Positions 1 through 8,182 of a DNA stretch of 64,000 bases are shown one piece after another; the first letter of the stretch is position 1; every line of letters begins with the position of its first letter. The stretch comes from Vreelandella populi (lineage in GTDB: Bacteria; Pseudomonadota; Gammaproteobacteria; Pseudomonadales; Halomonadaceae). The position numbers and the translations under genes were made by a program. The stretch lies in the NCBI RefSeq assembly GCF_003989825.1, contig NZ_RZHE01000004.1, positions 62,001 through 126,000 on the forward strand, read 5' to 3'. A model generated the notes under the pieces. That model was not told the DNA's origin. It did no database searches and saw only the letters and a program-made list of their open reading frames with translations.

Positions 1-749
1 AGCCACTGTTGTTTCTTGACTACTATGCCACGGGTAAGCTGGATGTGGATATTGCCACAGACGTTGTGACCGGCATCGGCGCAGGTTGCGAGCTGGCTGG
101 CTGCGCGCTGGTAGGTGGCGAAACGGCCGAAATGCCGGGCATGTACGAAGGCAGCGACTACGACCTTGCTGGATTTTGCGTTGGCGTCGTGGAAAAGTCT
201 GAAATTCTAGACGGCAGCAAAGTAGGCGAAGGCGATGTTCTGCTTGGGCTGGCCTCGTCAGGCCCCCACTCCAACGGCTACTCGTTGATTCGCAAAATAC
301 TCGAGGTCAGCAACGCCTCCTTGGATACCCAGGTGGATAACGCCCCTCTTGGCGATGCGCTGATGGCACCAACGCGTATCTACGTAAAATCTCTGCTCTC
401 CCTGATGCGTGGTACCTCGCTTTCCGTTCATGCTCTCTCTCATATTACAGGCGGCGGACTGCTGGAGAACATCCCCCGCGTACTGCCTGACAACCTGGCG
501 GCCCATATCGATATCAACACCTGGCAGCGCCCAGCCGTGTTCGATTGGCTTCAGGCGCAGGGTAATGTTAACGAGACCGAAATGCACCGTGTACTCAATT
601 GCGGGATCGGCATGGTGGTTGTAGTGCCTGCTGAAGAAGCTGAGCAAACCATGGCGCATCTGCAGGCTCAGGGTGAAACGGTCTACCGTATTGGTCATAT
701 CATCAAGCGCCAGGATGAAGCGGTCGTGCTGGAGAACCTATCAGCATGA
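1..749 (+). CDS. purM: PurM, phosphoribosylformylglycinamidine cyclo-ligase (5' end missing)
   Basis: AIR synthetase, the ATP-dependent closure of FGAM to aminoimidazole ribonucleotide in purine synthesis, cytosolic. The window opens inside the gene: reading frame is open from base 3 and the N-terminal roughly 100 residues lie outside. What is visible aligns closely with E. coli PurM from its central part on: [69 protein letters not shown] and the C-terminal GIGMVVVVP. The stop overlaps the purN start as ATGA, the standard purMN operon. Identification is certain; only the start cannot be placed. Confidence 0.97.
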   Translation, partial: PLLFLDYYATGKLDVDIATDVVTGIGAGCELAGCALVGGETAEMPGMYEGSDYDLAGFCVGVVEKSEILDGSKVGEGDVLLGLASSGPHSNGYSLIRKILEVSNASLDTQVDNAPLGDALMAPTRIYVKSLLSLMRGTSLSVHALSHITGGGLLENIPRVLPDNLAAHIDINTWQRPAVFDWLQAQGNVNETEMHRVLNCGIGMVVVVPAEEAEQTMAHLQAQGETVYRIGHIIKRQDEAVVLENLSA

Positions 750-1486
750 GCGGTACCCAATACAGCGATACGATAACCGATATGGCGCCAGAGCCTGTTG
801 GCGCTCGCCGTGTGGTGGTGCTGATTTCAGGCAGTGGCAGTAATCTTCAGGCGCTGATCGACGCGCAGTCTCATGATCGTTTAGGCGGCGAGATTGTGGC
901 CGTTATCTCCAACGAGCCCGATGCTTACGGCTTGAAACGTGCCCACGAAGCGGGTATCGAAGCGGTTGCTCTACCCCATCGTGAATATGATAGCCGCGAT
1001 GCGTATGACGGCGCCCTGATCAAGGTTATTGAGCGTCACGAACCCGATCTGATTGTGCTGGCTGGCTTTATGCGCATTCTGACGCCGCGCTTTGTCCAAC
1101 GCTTTCTGGGCCGGATGCTTAACATTCATCCTTCCCTGCTTCCCGCCTATCAAGGGCTTAATACCCATGCGCGGGCTCTGACGGATAAGGTAACCAGCCA
1201 CGGCTGTAGCGTACACTTTGTCACTGAAGAGCTGGACGGGGGCCCGGTAGTGCTTCAAGCCGAACTCGCGGTCAGTGTCGACGATACCCAAGACACCCTC
1301 AAGGATAAGGTTCATGCCCGCGAGCACTTGATCTACCCTATCGCCGTACAGTGGTTTCTCGAAGGACGGCTTCAATACAGTGCCGAAGGCGCCAAAATGG
1401 ATGGTCACCTCCTGCCTCCCCATGGCATGCGGCTTTCGCATGAAGACGCCGCTGAAGAGCTGGATGAAAACATTGAAGAAGATTAA
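746..1486 (+). CDS. purN: PurN, phosphoribosylglycinamide formyltransferase
   Basis: GAR transformylase; transfers a formyl group from 10-formyl-THF to glycinamide ribonucleotide. Seen: [15 protein letters not shown] (phosphate-binding loop, about residues 25-39), [26 protein letters not shown] (contains the catalytic Asn and His) and [11 protein letters not shown] (catalytic Asp). At 246 residues it is about 30 longer than E. coli PurN because of an N-terminal stretch before the first strand and an acidic C-terminus. The start overlaps the purM stop (ATGA), so translation is probably coupled. An internal ATG (codon 13) would give a shorter N-terminus, but the overlap favours the upstream start. 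Confidence 0.96.
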   Translation: MSGTQYSDTITDMAPEPVGARRVVVLISGSGSNLQALIDAQSHDRLGGEIVAVISNEPDAYGLKRAHEAGIEAVALPHREYDSRDAYDGALIKVIERHEPDLIVLAGFMRILTPRFVQRFLGRMLNIHPSLLPAYQGLNTHARALTDKVTSHGCSVHFVTEELDGGPVVLQAELAVSVDDTQDTLKDKVHAREHLIYPIAVQWFLEGRLQYSAEGAKMDGHLLPPHGMRLSHEDAAEELDENIEED

Positions 1487-1520
1487 CCCTCAAGCCTAGG
1501 TCAATCGTTAACGTCAACTA

Positions 1521-1550
1521 AAAAGCCCTACGGGAAACCGTAAGGCTTTT
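1521..1550. terminator. Bidirectional hairpin terminator between purN and dcd
   Basis: Arms AAAAGCCcTACGG and CCGTAaGGCTTTT around a GAAA loop: 13 positions with a single C/A mismatch, A-run on one side and T-run on the other. It lies between convergent genes and can serve both. Confidence 0.85.
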
Positions 1551-1576
1551 TAGGTTATCTAAGCACGGTTGAGCAT

Positions 1577-2143
1577 TTAAGTACGCGGCAAGGTAACACC
1601 ACGCTGCCCCATGTATTTACCGCCCCGGTCTTTATATGAGGTTTCGCACACCTCATCAGATTCTAAAAACAGCATTTGCGCAACACCTTCATGGGCATAA
1701 ATCTTGGCGGGCAAATTGGTCGTGTTTGAAAATTCAAGCGTTACATGCCCTTCCCACTCCGGCTCAAGCGGCGTGACGTTAACGATAATACCGCAGCGCG
1801 CATAGGTAGATTTGCCGAGGCAGATCGTCAGTACATTACGAGGAATTCGAAAATACTCAACGGTTCTTGCAAGTGCAAATGAGTTGGGGGGAATGATGCA
1901 CACATCCCCTTTTATATCCACGAAGCTCTTGGCATCAAACGCCTTGGGATCGACGATGGCCGAGTGAATATTGGTGAACACCTTGAATTCATCAGCGCAG
2001 CGCACATCGTAACCGTAGCTTGAGGTGCCGTAGGAAATGACCCGCTGGTCATTTACATAGCGAACCTGCTCGGCTTCAAACGGTTCGATCATGGCATCGC
2101 TTTGCGCCATGCGACGAATCCACTTATCAGATTTGATACTCAT
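1577..2143 (-). CDS. dcd: Dcd, dCTP deaminase
   Basis: Deaminates dCTP to dUTP, feeding dTTP synthesis through dUTPase; cytosolic homotrimer of the dUTPase fold. Seen: [13 protein letters not shown] near residue 40, [20 protein letters not shown] (phosphate-binding), and [16 protein letters not shown] with the catalytic Glu. At 188 residues it is the typical proteobacterial length. It follows apbC on the same strand with a 9-bp gap, so the two are probably co-transcribed. Confidence 0.97.
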   Translation of the reverse strand: MSIKSDKWIRRMAQSDAMIEPFEAEQVRYVNDQRVISYGTSSYGYDVRCADEFKVFTNIHSAIVDPKAFDAKSFVDIKGDVCIIPPNSFALARTVEYFRIPRNVLTICLGKSTYARCGIIVNVTPLEPEWEGHVTLEFSNTTNLPAKIYAHEGVAQMLFLESDEVCETSYKDRGGKYMGQRGVTLPRT

Positions 2144-2152
2144 GCGTTACTT

Positions 2153-2953
2153 TTACTCACTAAAAGAAATTGTGGGGCCATCGCTTTCGCTGGCACTCAC
2201 TGATTGGGCAACCTGCCTGGCAATCTCTGCAAACGTCTGACTTATCGAGCTGTCAGGCTCTGACACGACGCTTGGCTTTCCCGAGTCCGCCAGCTCGCGA
2301 ATCGACAGGGTCAACGGCAGTCGGCCCAACACCGTCGTCTGATACTCTTCGGCAATAAGATCGCCACCGCCCGTACCGAAAATGGCAGCTTCATGGCCAC
2401 AATTTTCACAGTGATAGAGGCTCATGTTCTCGACTACCCCAAGCACCGGAACATTCACTTTACGGAACATCTCGATGCCCTTGCGGGCATCCAGCAGGGC
2501 AATGTCCTGAGGAGTAGTAACAATCACCGCTCCGGAAACCGGCACCTTTTGTGCCAGGGTAAGCTGTATATCCCCGGTACCAGGTGGCATGTCAATCAGC
2601 AGAAAATCGAGATTGTCCCATTGGGTCTGAGTCAGCATCTGCTGAAATGCGCCTACAACCATCGGCCCACGCCAGACCATCGCCTCACGGGTATTGACCA
2701 TGAACGCCATCGACATCGCCTGCAGGCCGTGCGCCTCTAGCGGCAGGAACTTGTTGTCGCCCGTCGCCTGTGGGCGCACGCCTTCTTCAACACCAAGCAT
2801 TTGTGCCTGGCTCGGCCCATAAATATCGGCATCCAGCACGCCCACCCGGTATCCCAAAGCAGAAAGCGCCAGCGCCAGATTGACGGTAACCGTCGACTTG
2901 CCAACGCCGCCTTTTCCCGATGCCACTGCGACAATATGTTTAACACCGTCCAT
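2153..2953 (-). CDS. apbC: ApbC/Mrp, Fe-S cluster carrier ATPase
   Basis: P-loop ATPase of the Mrp/Nbp35 family that carries and transfers Fe-S clusters. Seen: deviant Walker A VASGKGGVGKSTVTVNLA at residues 8-25, LDADIYGPS, DMPPGTGD (Walker B region) and the C-terminal CENCGHEAAIF, whose CxxC holds the bridging cluster in the dimer. At 266 residues it lacks the N-terminal MIP18/DUF59 domain found in the longer form. The neighbour dcd is downstream on the same strand; metG, often next to apbC in gammaproteobacteria, is not here. Confidence 0.94.
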   Translation of the reverse strand: MDGVKHIVAVASGKGGVGKSTVTVNLALALSALGYRVGVLDADIYGPSQAQMLGVEEGVRPQATGDNKFLPLEAHGLQAMSMAFMVNTREAMVWRGPMVVGAFQQMLTQTQWDNLDFLLIDMPPGTGDIQLTLAQKVPVSGAVIVTTPQDIALLDARKGIEMFRKVNVPVLGVVENMSLYHCENCGHEAAIFGTGGGDLIAEEYQTTVLGRLPLTLSIRELADSGKPSVVSEPDSSISQTFAEIARQVAQSVSASESDGPTISFSE

Positions 2954-3040
2954 TTAGTCGCACTCCTCATGTATAGGTGAATCGTTTGCTTTAATGAGAT
3001 GATACTCGCTGAGCGCACTTTCATAAACCAAGAAACCAGA

Positions 3041-3070
3041 AAGCGGATGCTGGAGAGCCAGCATCCGCTT
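3041..3070 (-). terminator. Hairpin after the coiled-coil protein gene
   Basis: Perfect 13-bp stem (AAGCGGATGCTGG / CCAGCATCCGCTT) around a 4-base loop, about 30 bp past the stop of the upstream minus-strand gene. On the minus strand it is followed by a moderately T-rich stretch, not a pure T-run, so it may be leaky. Confidence 0.7.
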
Positions 3071-3101
3071 GTGCGGCTACCTGAAAGATCAGGTAATAGA
3101 A

Positions 3102-4265
3102 TTATTGACTGCTGTTTTGTTGCTGATTGCCGTCAGCGTCATTGGCCGCTTCCTGGCTCTCCTCACCCTGTCCGGATTCGGCCTCGCCCGAGACGCCGCC
3201 TTCAGAGGCTGTGTCTTCTTCCTGACCGGCGAGCGTAGGCACTTCGTCGGTGGCAGCGTCATCCACGCTGCCCAGGCGCTGGTCAAGCGAGGAGAGCTCT
3301 TCGCGCCACTCGCCAAGCTGGGTTTCCAAACGAGAAAGCTGCTCTTCACGTGCCTCGATATCGCTTTCGACATTGGCTACTTCGTTACGGCCAATATCCA
3401 GCGCTACCATAAGGTCGTCCATTTCACTACGCACCTGGATCAGGCTTTCGTCTTCCTGTTCACGAAGTTCTACCAGTGAATCGACTTCGTTTTGCAGCTC
3501 GTCGCGCTCACTAGTAATCGATTCACGATTACTTTCTAACTCATCCAGCTCGCTTTGTGCTGACGATATTTGCTCTTGCAGGTCACTCAACTCTTCATTG
3601 GCCTGACTAATCTGTTCTTCAATATCAGCAAGCTCCTCTTCCGCGCTGCCTAACGCATCAATGGCCTCCTGACGCTGCTCTTCGGCTTGCTGACGAGCAG
3701 TTTCAGCCTCCCGACGGGCTTCATCGGCACTCTCACGCGCGTCTTCAACCTGTTGAAGCATGGATTGCGCTTCATCACGCGTAGTGACGATTTCATCCCG
3801 CTCATCGCGCAGCGATTGCATATCACTTTCTGCGTTTCCAAGCTCCTGGGTTAGCGAATCCACCTCTTGCTGAAGTGAGCTACGCTCAGCTTCCAGCTCT
3901 TCCAGACGCGTTTGGGTTGAGGTTACCTCATTTTGCGCGCTTTCAAGCGTAGCCATCGCTTCGTTACGCTGCTCTTCAAGGGACGCTATTTCTGCCTGCA
4001 TGTCAGCCAGATTGGTTTCGGCCTGATCAATCTCTTGAATGCGACGACTGTAGCGGCGATTGTCCTGCTCCATGCTTGCCAACTGCGACTCAAGCGTCTC
4101 GATACGGTCTTTATGGGTATTGGCATTGGATTGCGCCATGATGGCCCAGATAACCGCGATAGCGGCGATGCCTGCTATTGCCCTGACGCGGTTATCCTTA
4201 AACAGGGTCTTTGTATCCAACCGATTTGCTGGAACTTGAGGCTCCGGGCGGTCTGCTTCTGACAT
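3102..4265 (-). CDS. Membrane-anchored coiled-coil protein, function unknown
   Basis: I do not recognise a named family. Seen: a short N-terminus with Lys/Arg before one hydrophobic segment (about residues 29-45, IAGIAAIAVIWAIMAQ), then about 270 residues of almost unbroken heptad-like sequence rich in Glu, Gln, Ser and Arg (about 52-325), then a disordered acidic Gly/Ser/Gln tail ending in a Gln/Asn-rich stretch. The charge pattern suggests N-in, placing the coiled coil in the periplasm; that is inference. It resembles the rods of SMC-like or envelope-spanning proteins only in composition. It is monocistronic: a hairpin follows it, and about 150 bp separates it from cobA. The ATG is preceded by a purine-rich AGAGAGG. 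Confidence 0.85.
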   Translation of the reverse strand: MSEADRPEPQVPANRLDTKTLFKDNRVRAIAGIAAIAVIWAIMAQSNANTHKDRIETLESQLASMEQDNRRYSRRIQEIDQAETNLADMQAEIASLEEQRNEAMATLESAQNEVTSTQTRLEELEAERSSLQQEVDSLTQELGNAESDMQSLRDERDEIVTTRDEAQSMLQQVEDARESADEARREAETARQQAEEQRQEAIDALGSAEEELADIEEQISQANEELSDLQEQISSAQSELDELESNRESITSERDELQNEVDSLVELREQEDESLIQVRSEMDDLMVALDIGRNEVANVESDIEAREEQLSRLETQLGEWREELSSLDQRLGSVDDAATDEVPTLAGQEEDTASEGGVSGEAESGQGEESQEAANDADGNQQQNSSQ

Positions 4266-4418
4266 TCTGCGTCCCTCTCTATCTTAGGCTACCCAAATCA
4301 GCAGCGTTAATTGTGCGTACATTTTGTAACGTTCATTATTAGCATACACAGCAAATGGCATCTCGCCAGTCGTTAGCGAATTCAACGTATTAACGCTGGC
4401 TCTACTCAACAAGGTAGA

Positions 4419-5213
4419 TCATTTTTGCGGGCTTAATGCAGGCGGGTGAGCACCTTCAAACCATGTGAGCCTTGAATGCAGCGCCACTACGCGACCTACA
4501 ATCAATAACGCTGGTGATTGGATCTGGCCCGCGATCAACGCATCTGGAAGCGAGCTCAGCGTCCCCACATGGGTTTGCTGCGCCCCGGTTGTGCCTTGTT
4601 CGATAATTGCCAAAGGCGTATCAGGCGCCAGGCCATAGGCTATCAGCTTGCGGCATATGGTTTCAGCACTGCTTAGCCCCATATAAAAAACCAGTGTCTG
4701 CCCCGGCCGCGCAAGCCCCTCCCAATCAAGTGCGTATTCATCATCAGCTAAATGGCCAGTGACAAAATGAACGGCCTGGGCATAATCTCGGTGGGTAAGG
4801 GGAATGCCAGCATAAGCCGCGCAGCCGGATGCAGCGGTAATACCCGGTACAACTTCAACCGCCACATTATTGGCGATGAGTGCTTCCAGCTCCTCGCCGC
4901 CACGGCCAAATATGAAAGGGTCACCGCCTTTAAGCCTGACCACCTGCTTGTCTTCTTTTGCCCACTTTACTAACGTTTGACTAATTTCTGGCTGCGGGAC
5001 ACTATGCAATGAGCGGGACTTGCCAACATAAAATCTCTGCGCACGGCTTGGTATCAAAACCAGCACATCCGCACTAACCAGCCTATCATAAAGAACGATA
5101 TCAGCTTGCTGTAACCGGTTATAAGCCTTGATCGTTAATAGCTCGGCGTCGCCAGGTCCAGCGCCTACTAAACTGACTAAACCGCTCGCCTTTCCTAACA
5201 TTTTATTACTCAC
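4419..5213 (-). CDS. cobA: CobA, uroporphyrinogen-III C-methyltransferase
   Basis: SUMT; two SAM-dependent methylations of uroporphyrinogen III to precorrin-2, the branch to siroheme and cobalamin. Seen: [16 protein letters not shown] near residue 15, [26 protein letters not shown] (about 92-108), [22 protein letters not shown] and LVFYMG. At 264 residues it is the single-domain enzyme, without the CysG dehydrogenase/chelatase part, so a separate CysG-N/Met8-type enzyme is needed for siroheme. No cobalamin or nitrate-assimilation genes are adjacent. It is divergent from the diguanylate cyclase across a very AT-rich spacer. Confidence 0.95.
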   Translation of the reverse strand: MSNKMLGKASGLVSLVGAGPGDAELLTIKAYNRLQQADIVLYDRLVSADVLVLIPSRAQRFYVGKSRSLHSVPQPEISQTLVKWAKEDKQVVRLKGGDPFIFGRGGEELEALIANNVAVEVVPGITAASGCAAYAGIPLTHRDYAQAVHFVTGHLADDEYALDWEGLARPGQTLVFYMGLSSAETICRKLIAYGLAPDTPLAIIEQGTTGAQQTHVGTLSSLPDALIAGQIQSPALLIVGRVVALHSRLTWFEGAHPPALSPQK

Positions 5214-5496
5214 TTTGTTTCTGCACTGTATTTCATGGTTTGGCTCCTTAAACTAATTTAACAATAAAGACAACAAACTTAATTAATGACGCTAAAATTA
5301 CTCAAATAAAAAACGCTCTTTATGTATAATACTTTAACAAAAGATAATAAAAATTAGCGTTATATCCATACTGAATTAACTTATGTCAATTTAATATTAA
5401 TAATACGTTAATTTGTCAGCAATAGCTTACAACCCTGTTACGTAAACAAGGCTAGTCTTTACAACCAATTTTTGACGTTCGTTTGGAGCTTCGCGT
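5214..5496. other. AT-rich divergent promoter region, cobA / diguanylate cyclase
   Basis: About 280 bp without a gene and visibly poorer in G+C than the flanks, with many TTAA/AATT steps. It must hold the promoters of both divergent genes. I could not pick one convincing -35/-10 pair or a known operator. Confidence 0.6.
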
Positions 5497-6393
5497 ATGT
5501 CCGGGATAGACATGCCTACACCACTAAGCGCTGACAGTCTTGTCCCGCTTATACCTGGGGTCATTTTTCAATTTTATCGCTCATCCAATGGGCATATGAA
5601 ATTTCTTTACCTGGAAGGTGGTGGCGATGCATTGGAACATATTGATCGCGATCAGCTAGCCCATGACGCAGGTGTACTACTTGAGCCATTGACCGGCAGT
5701 GAATATCCCAAGGTTATGTCAGCGATTGAACGCTCAGCGCGCTGGATGCTGCCGCTCACTACACGCTTTAGACTACCAACCCCCAATGCCAAGTCACAGT
5801 GGATAGCGGTCTCTGCCCAGCCTTCGCCTGCCTCTGACGGTGTGCTCTGGACCGGTATGATGATGGATATCACTGATCAGGTTATCGAGGAGCAGCGGTT
5901 GCGCCGGCTCAGCGATACCGATGCCCTTACCGGATTACCCAATCGCCGCAAGCTGATGAAGCACCTCACTCATCTGGCGTCATTGAGTGCCCGCCATGGC
6001 ACTCCTTTATCCATCATGATGATCGATATTGATCACTTTAAATTAATTAATGACCGCTGGGGGCATTTACAAGGCGATGAAGTATTAAGACAGCTAGCCA
6101 CTAAAATGAAAGCATTTGTTCGTCGCGAGGATATGGTAGCCCGCTTGGGCGGTGAAGAGTTTATGGTAGCGCTGCCATTAACGTCGCTTCAGCAATGCCA
6201 CCAACTTGCTGACCAATTACGCGAAGCTGTCTCACAGCACGATTTTAGCGTAGGTGCGGGTGAAGTTACGCTTAGTATTGGCGTGACAGAGTACCGGTGC
6301 GGTGAACAGCTGCAGAATTTAATTGAACGTACCGACCAGGCTCTTTATAGCGCCAAGGACGTTGGCCGGGACTGTGTTTGCCTTCTGACGTAA
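5497..6393 (+). CDS. Diguanylate cyclase with N-terminal PAS-like domain
   Basis: Makes c-di-GMP from two GTP. Seen: an N-terminal sensor part (about residues 1-130) with the shape of a PAS fold, ending in the PAS/GGDEF linker MDITDQVIEEQRL, then a full GGDEF domain: DALTGLPNRR, MMIDIDHFKLINDRWGH, active-site RLGGEEF near residue 215, and a late SIGVTEY. RRED lies exactly five residues before GGEEF, the spacing of the inhibitory I-site, so product feedback is expected. No transmembrane segment, so it is probably soluble. GGAG precedes the ATG. The sensed signal is unknown. Confidence 0.92.
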   Translation: MSGIDMPTPLSADSLVPLIPGVIFQFYRSSNGHMKFLYLEGGGDALEHIDRDQLAHDAGVLLEPLTGSEYPKVMSAIERSARWMLPLTTRFRLPTPNAKSQWIAVSAQPSPASDGVLWTGMMMDITDQVIEEQRLRRLSDTDALTGLPNRRKLMKHLTHLASLSARHGTPLSIMMIDIDHFKLINDRWGHLQGDEVLRQLATKMKAFVRREDMVARLGGEEFMVALPLTSLQQCHQLADQLREAVSQHDFSVGAGEVTLSIGVTEYRCGEQLQNLIERTDQALYSAKDVGRDCVCLLT

Positions 6394-6430
6394 AAGGTAC
6401 CGATAATTGTCTGATCAAGGAGGGTTGGCT

Positions 6431-6769
6431 ATGTCACTACTGGCTAATAGCGCTTGTAAACCGTGTCATAAAAATGCGCCGCCGGTTAATGCGAGCGAGC
6501 GACAAGCGTATCTTGAGCAGTTACCAGAGTGGCGGATTGTCGAGCACGATGGCATCATGAAGCTATCACGAAGTTTTTCGTTTCGTGACTTTGCCAACGC
6601 ACTGGCATTTACGCAACGCGTTGGCGAAATAGCCGAGCAGGCTGGACACCACCCCGTTATTACCACTGAGTGGGGTAAAACGACTGTAGTGTGGTGGACT
6701 CATCAAATTAACGGCCTGCACCTTAATGATTTCATTCTTGCCGCCAGAACCGACGAGGTAGCTGAGTAA
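6431..6769 (+). CDS. phhB: PhhB, pterin-4a-carbinolamine dehydratase
   Basis: Dehydrates the 4a-hydroxy-tetrahydropterin made by phenylalanine hydroxylase so the cofactor can be recycled. Seen: a 112-residue protein with WRIVEHDG, SFSFRDFANALAFTQRVGEIAE and the active-site signature AGHHPVITTEWGKTTVVWWTHQINGLHLND (read in pieces: HHP, W, H, D). I chose the ATG preceded by AAGGAGGG at 6417-6424; an in-frame start 24 bp upstream has no good ribosome-binding site. The stop abuts phhC directly. phhA is not present upstream. Confidence 0.93.
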   Translation: MSLLANSACKPCHKNAPPVNASERQAYLEQLPEWRIVEHDGIMKLSRSFSFRDFANALAFTQRVGEIAEQAGHHPVITTEWGKTTVVWWTHQINGLHLNDFILAARTDEVAE

Positions 6770-7960
6770 ATGTTTGAGCATATAGAGCGAGTCCCTGGAG
6801 ATGCCATTCTCGGACTGATAGAAGCTTTCAAAAAAGATACCAATCCACAAAAGGTTGACCTGGGCGTAGGTGTTTACCGCGATTCCAAGGGAAATACGCC
6901 GGTAATGCGCGCCGTCAAGGAAGCCGAAGCTCGCCTGCTCAAGAATGAAAGCACCAAAACCTACATTGGTTCTCATGGCGCTCCGGCTTACAGTGATGTC
7001 GTACTACCCATGGTACTGGGGAGCGACTCACCGGTATTGGCTGCCAAACGCGCAAGCGCCACTCAATCTCCTGGTGGTACAGGCGCTTTACGCTTGGCGG
7101 CAGACTTCATTGCTGCCCAGTTACCCGGCAAAGGCATTTGGGTAAGTGACCCTACCTGGCCGAACCACCACGGTATTTTCACCTCCGCCGGCATTGAGCT
7201 GCATAAATACCCCTATGTAGACGCGGATAACCGCCTTGATTTCTCTGGCATGTTGGCCGCGCTGAAAAAGATTCCTGAAGGTGATGTGGTAGTACTGCAT
7301 GCGTGCTGCCACAACCCGACCGGGTTTGATCTTTCTCAAGAGCAGTGGCAAGAAGTGCTGGGTGTTTTGCGTGAGCGCAAGCTGTTACCGCTAGTCGACT
7401 TCGCTTACCAGGGCTTCGGCGAAGGTCTGGACGAAGACGCTTACGGCGTACGCCTGCTGGCTGAAAAGCTGGATGAAGTGATTATCACCAGCTCCTGCTC
7501 CAAGAACTTCGGCATTTACTGTGAGCGGACAGGCTGTCTTATCATGGTCGCTAAAGACGTCGAGCAGATGGAGAACGTGCGCTCTCAGGTCGCCATTGTG
7601 GCGCGTGAAAACTATTCCAACCCGCCGGCTCACGGTGGCGCCATTGTCAGCGAAATCTTGGGCGATGCCGAGCTTACGGCCATGTGGCGTGAAGAGCTGA
7701 CCGAAATGCGCGATCGCATTAATACGCTGCGTCGTGACTTCGTCGATGCCTTAAAGCCTTACGGGCTTGATCAGAAGTACGCGTGCGTTGCTGAACAGCG
7801 TGGCATGTTCTCCTATACAGGCCTTACGCCTGAACAGGTGGACCGTCTGCGTGATGAGTTTGGTATTTACATGGTTCGTTCTGGCCGCGCTAACGTAGCG
7901 GGTTTCTCACATGAGAACCTGCCTTACCTTGCCAAAGCCATTGCGGCGGTTAACGACTAA
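6770..7960 (+). CDS. phhC: Aromatic-amino-acid aminotransferase (PhhC/TyrB type)
   Basis: PLP enzyme of class I, transaminating tyrosine, phenylalanine and probably aspartate with 2-oxoglutarate. Seen: VDLGVGVYRD near residue 25, the pocket stretch SPGGTGALRLAADF, HACCHNPTGFD, the PLP-lysine motif SSCSKNFG (Lys about residue 245), SNPPAHGG and the C-terminal SGRANVAGF with the carboxylate-binding Arg. At 396 residues the length fits AspC/TyrB. Its position directly after phhB matches the Pseudomonas phh operon, hence PhhC rather than AspC, but substrate preference cannot be read from sequence alone. Confidence 0.9.
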   Translation: MFEHIERVPGDAILGLIEAFKKDTNPQKVDLGVGVYRDSKGNTPVMRAVKEAEARLLKNESTKTYIGSHGAPAYSDVVLPMVLGSDSPVLAAKRASATQSPGGTGALRLAADFIAAQLPGKGIWVSDPTWPNHHGIFTSAGIELHKYPYVDADNRLDFSGMLAALKKIPEGDVVVLHACCHNPTGFDLSQEQWQEVLGVLRERKLLPLVDFAYQGFGEGLDEDAYGVRLLAEKLDEVIITSSCSKNFGIYCERTGCLIMVAKDVEQMENVRSQVAIVARENYSNPPAHGGAIVSEILGDAELTAMWREELTEMRDRINTLRRDFVDALKPYGLDQKYACVAEQRGMFSYTGLTPEQVDRLRDEFGIYMVRSGRANVAGFSHENLPYLAKAIAAVND

Positions 7961-7980
7961 CCGTTTGCTTTATGCATGCC

Positions 7981-8010
7981 AAAACGCCCGGGCTATGCCT
8001 GGGCGTTTTT
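7981..8010 (+). terminator. Terminator after phhC
   Basis: Arms AAAACGCCCGGGC and GCCTGGGCGTTTT with one G-T pair, 3-base loop and five T residues following on the plus strand. Confidence 0.9.
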
Positions 8011-8033
8011 GTATCTTGGGAACCGTTTTATTG

Positions 8034-8141
8034 TTGTGTACAATTGTTCGCTTGCCGCCAGAGCCTGGGGCGCCCGTGCGGCGTCCTATGCAATGTAATA
8101 CCTGACCGATCAGTCAAACCTGAACCTTAGCGGTCGGCCGA
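8034..8141. promoter_or_regulatory. Candidate operator cluster upstream of the NCS2 permease
   Basis: Three dyads within 110 bp: TTGTgtACAA at 8034-8043; TGACcGATCaGTCA at 8103-8116, centred on GATC and of the form seen in many TetR-family operators; and TCGGCCGA at 8134-8141. No regulator gene is adjacent, so any repressor would be encoded elsewhere. Based on symmetry only. Confidence 0.4.
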
Positions 8142-8182
8142 TCAGTATTGCGTTGTGAACATCCTATTCGATGAGGCCTTCC

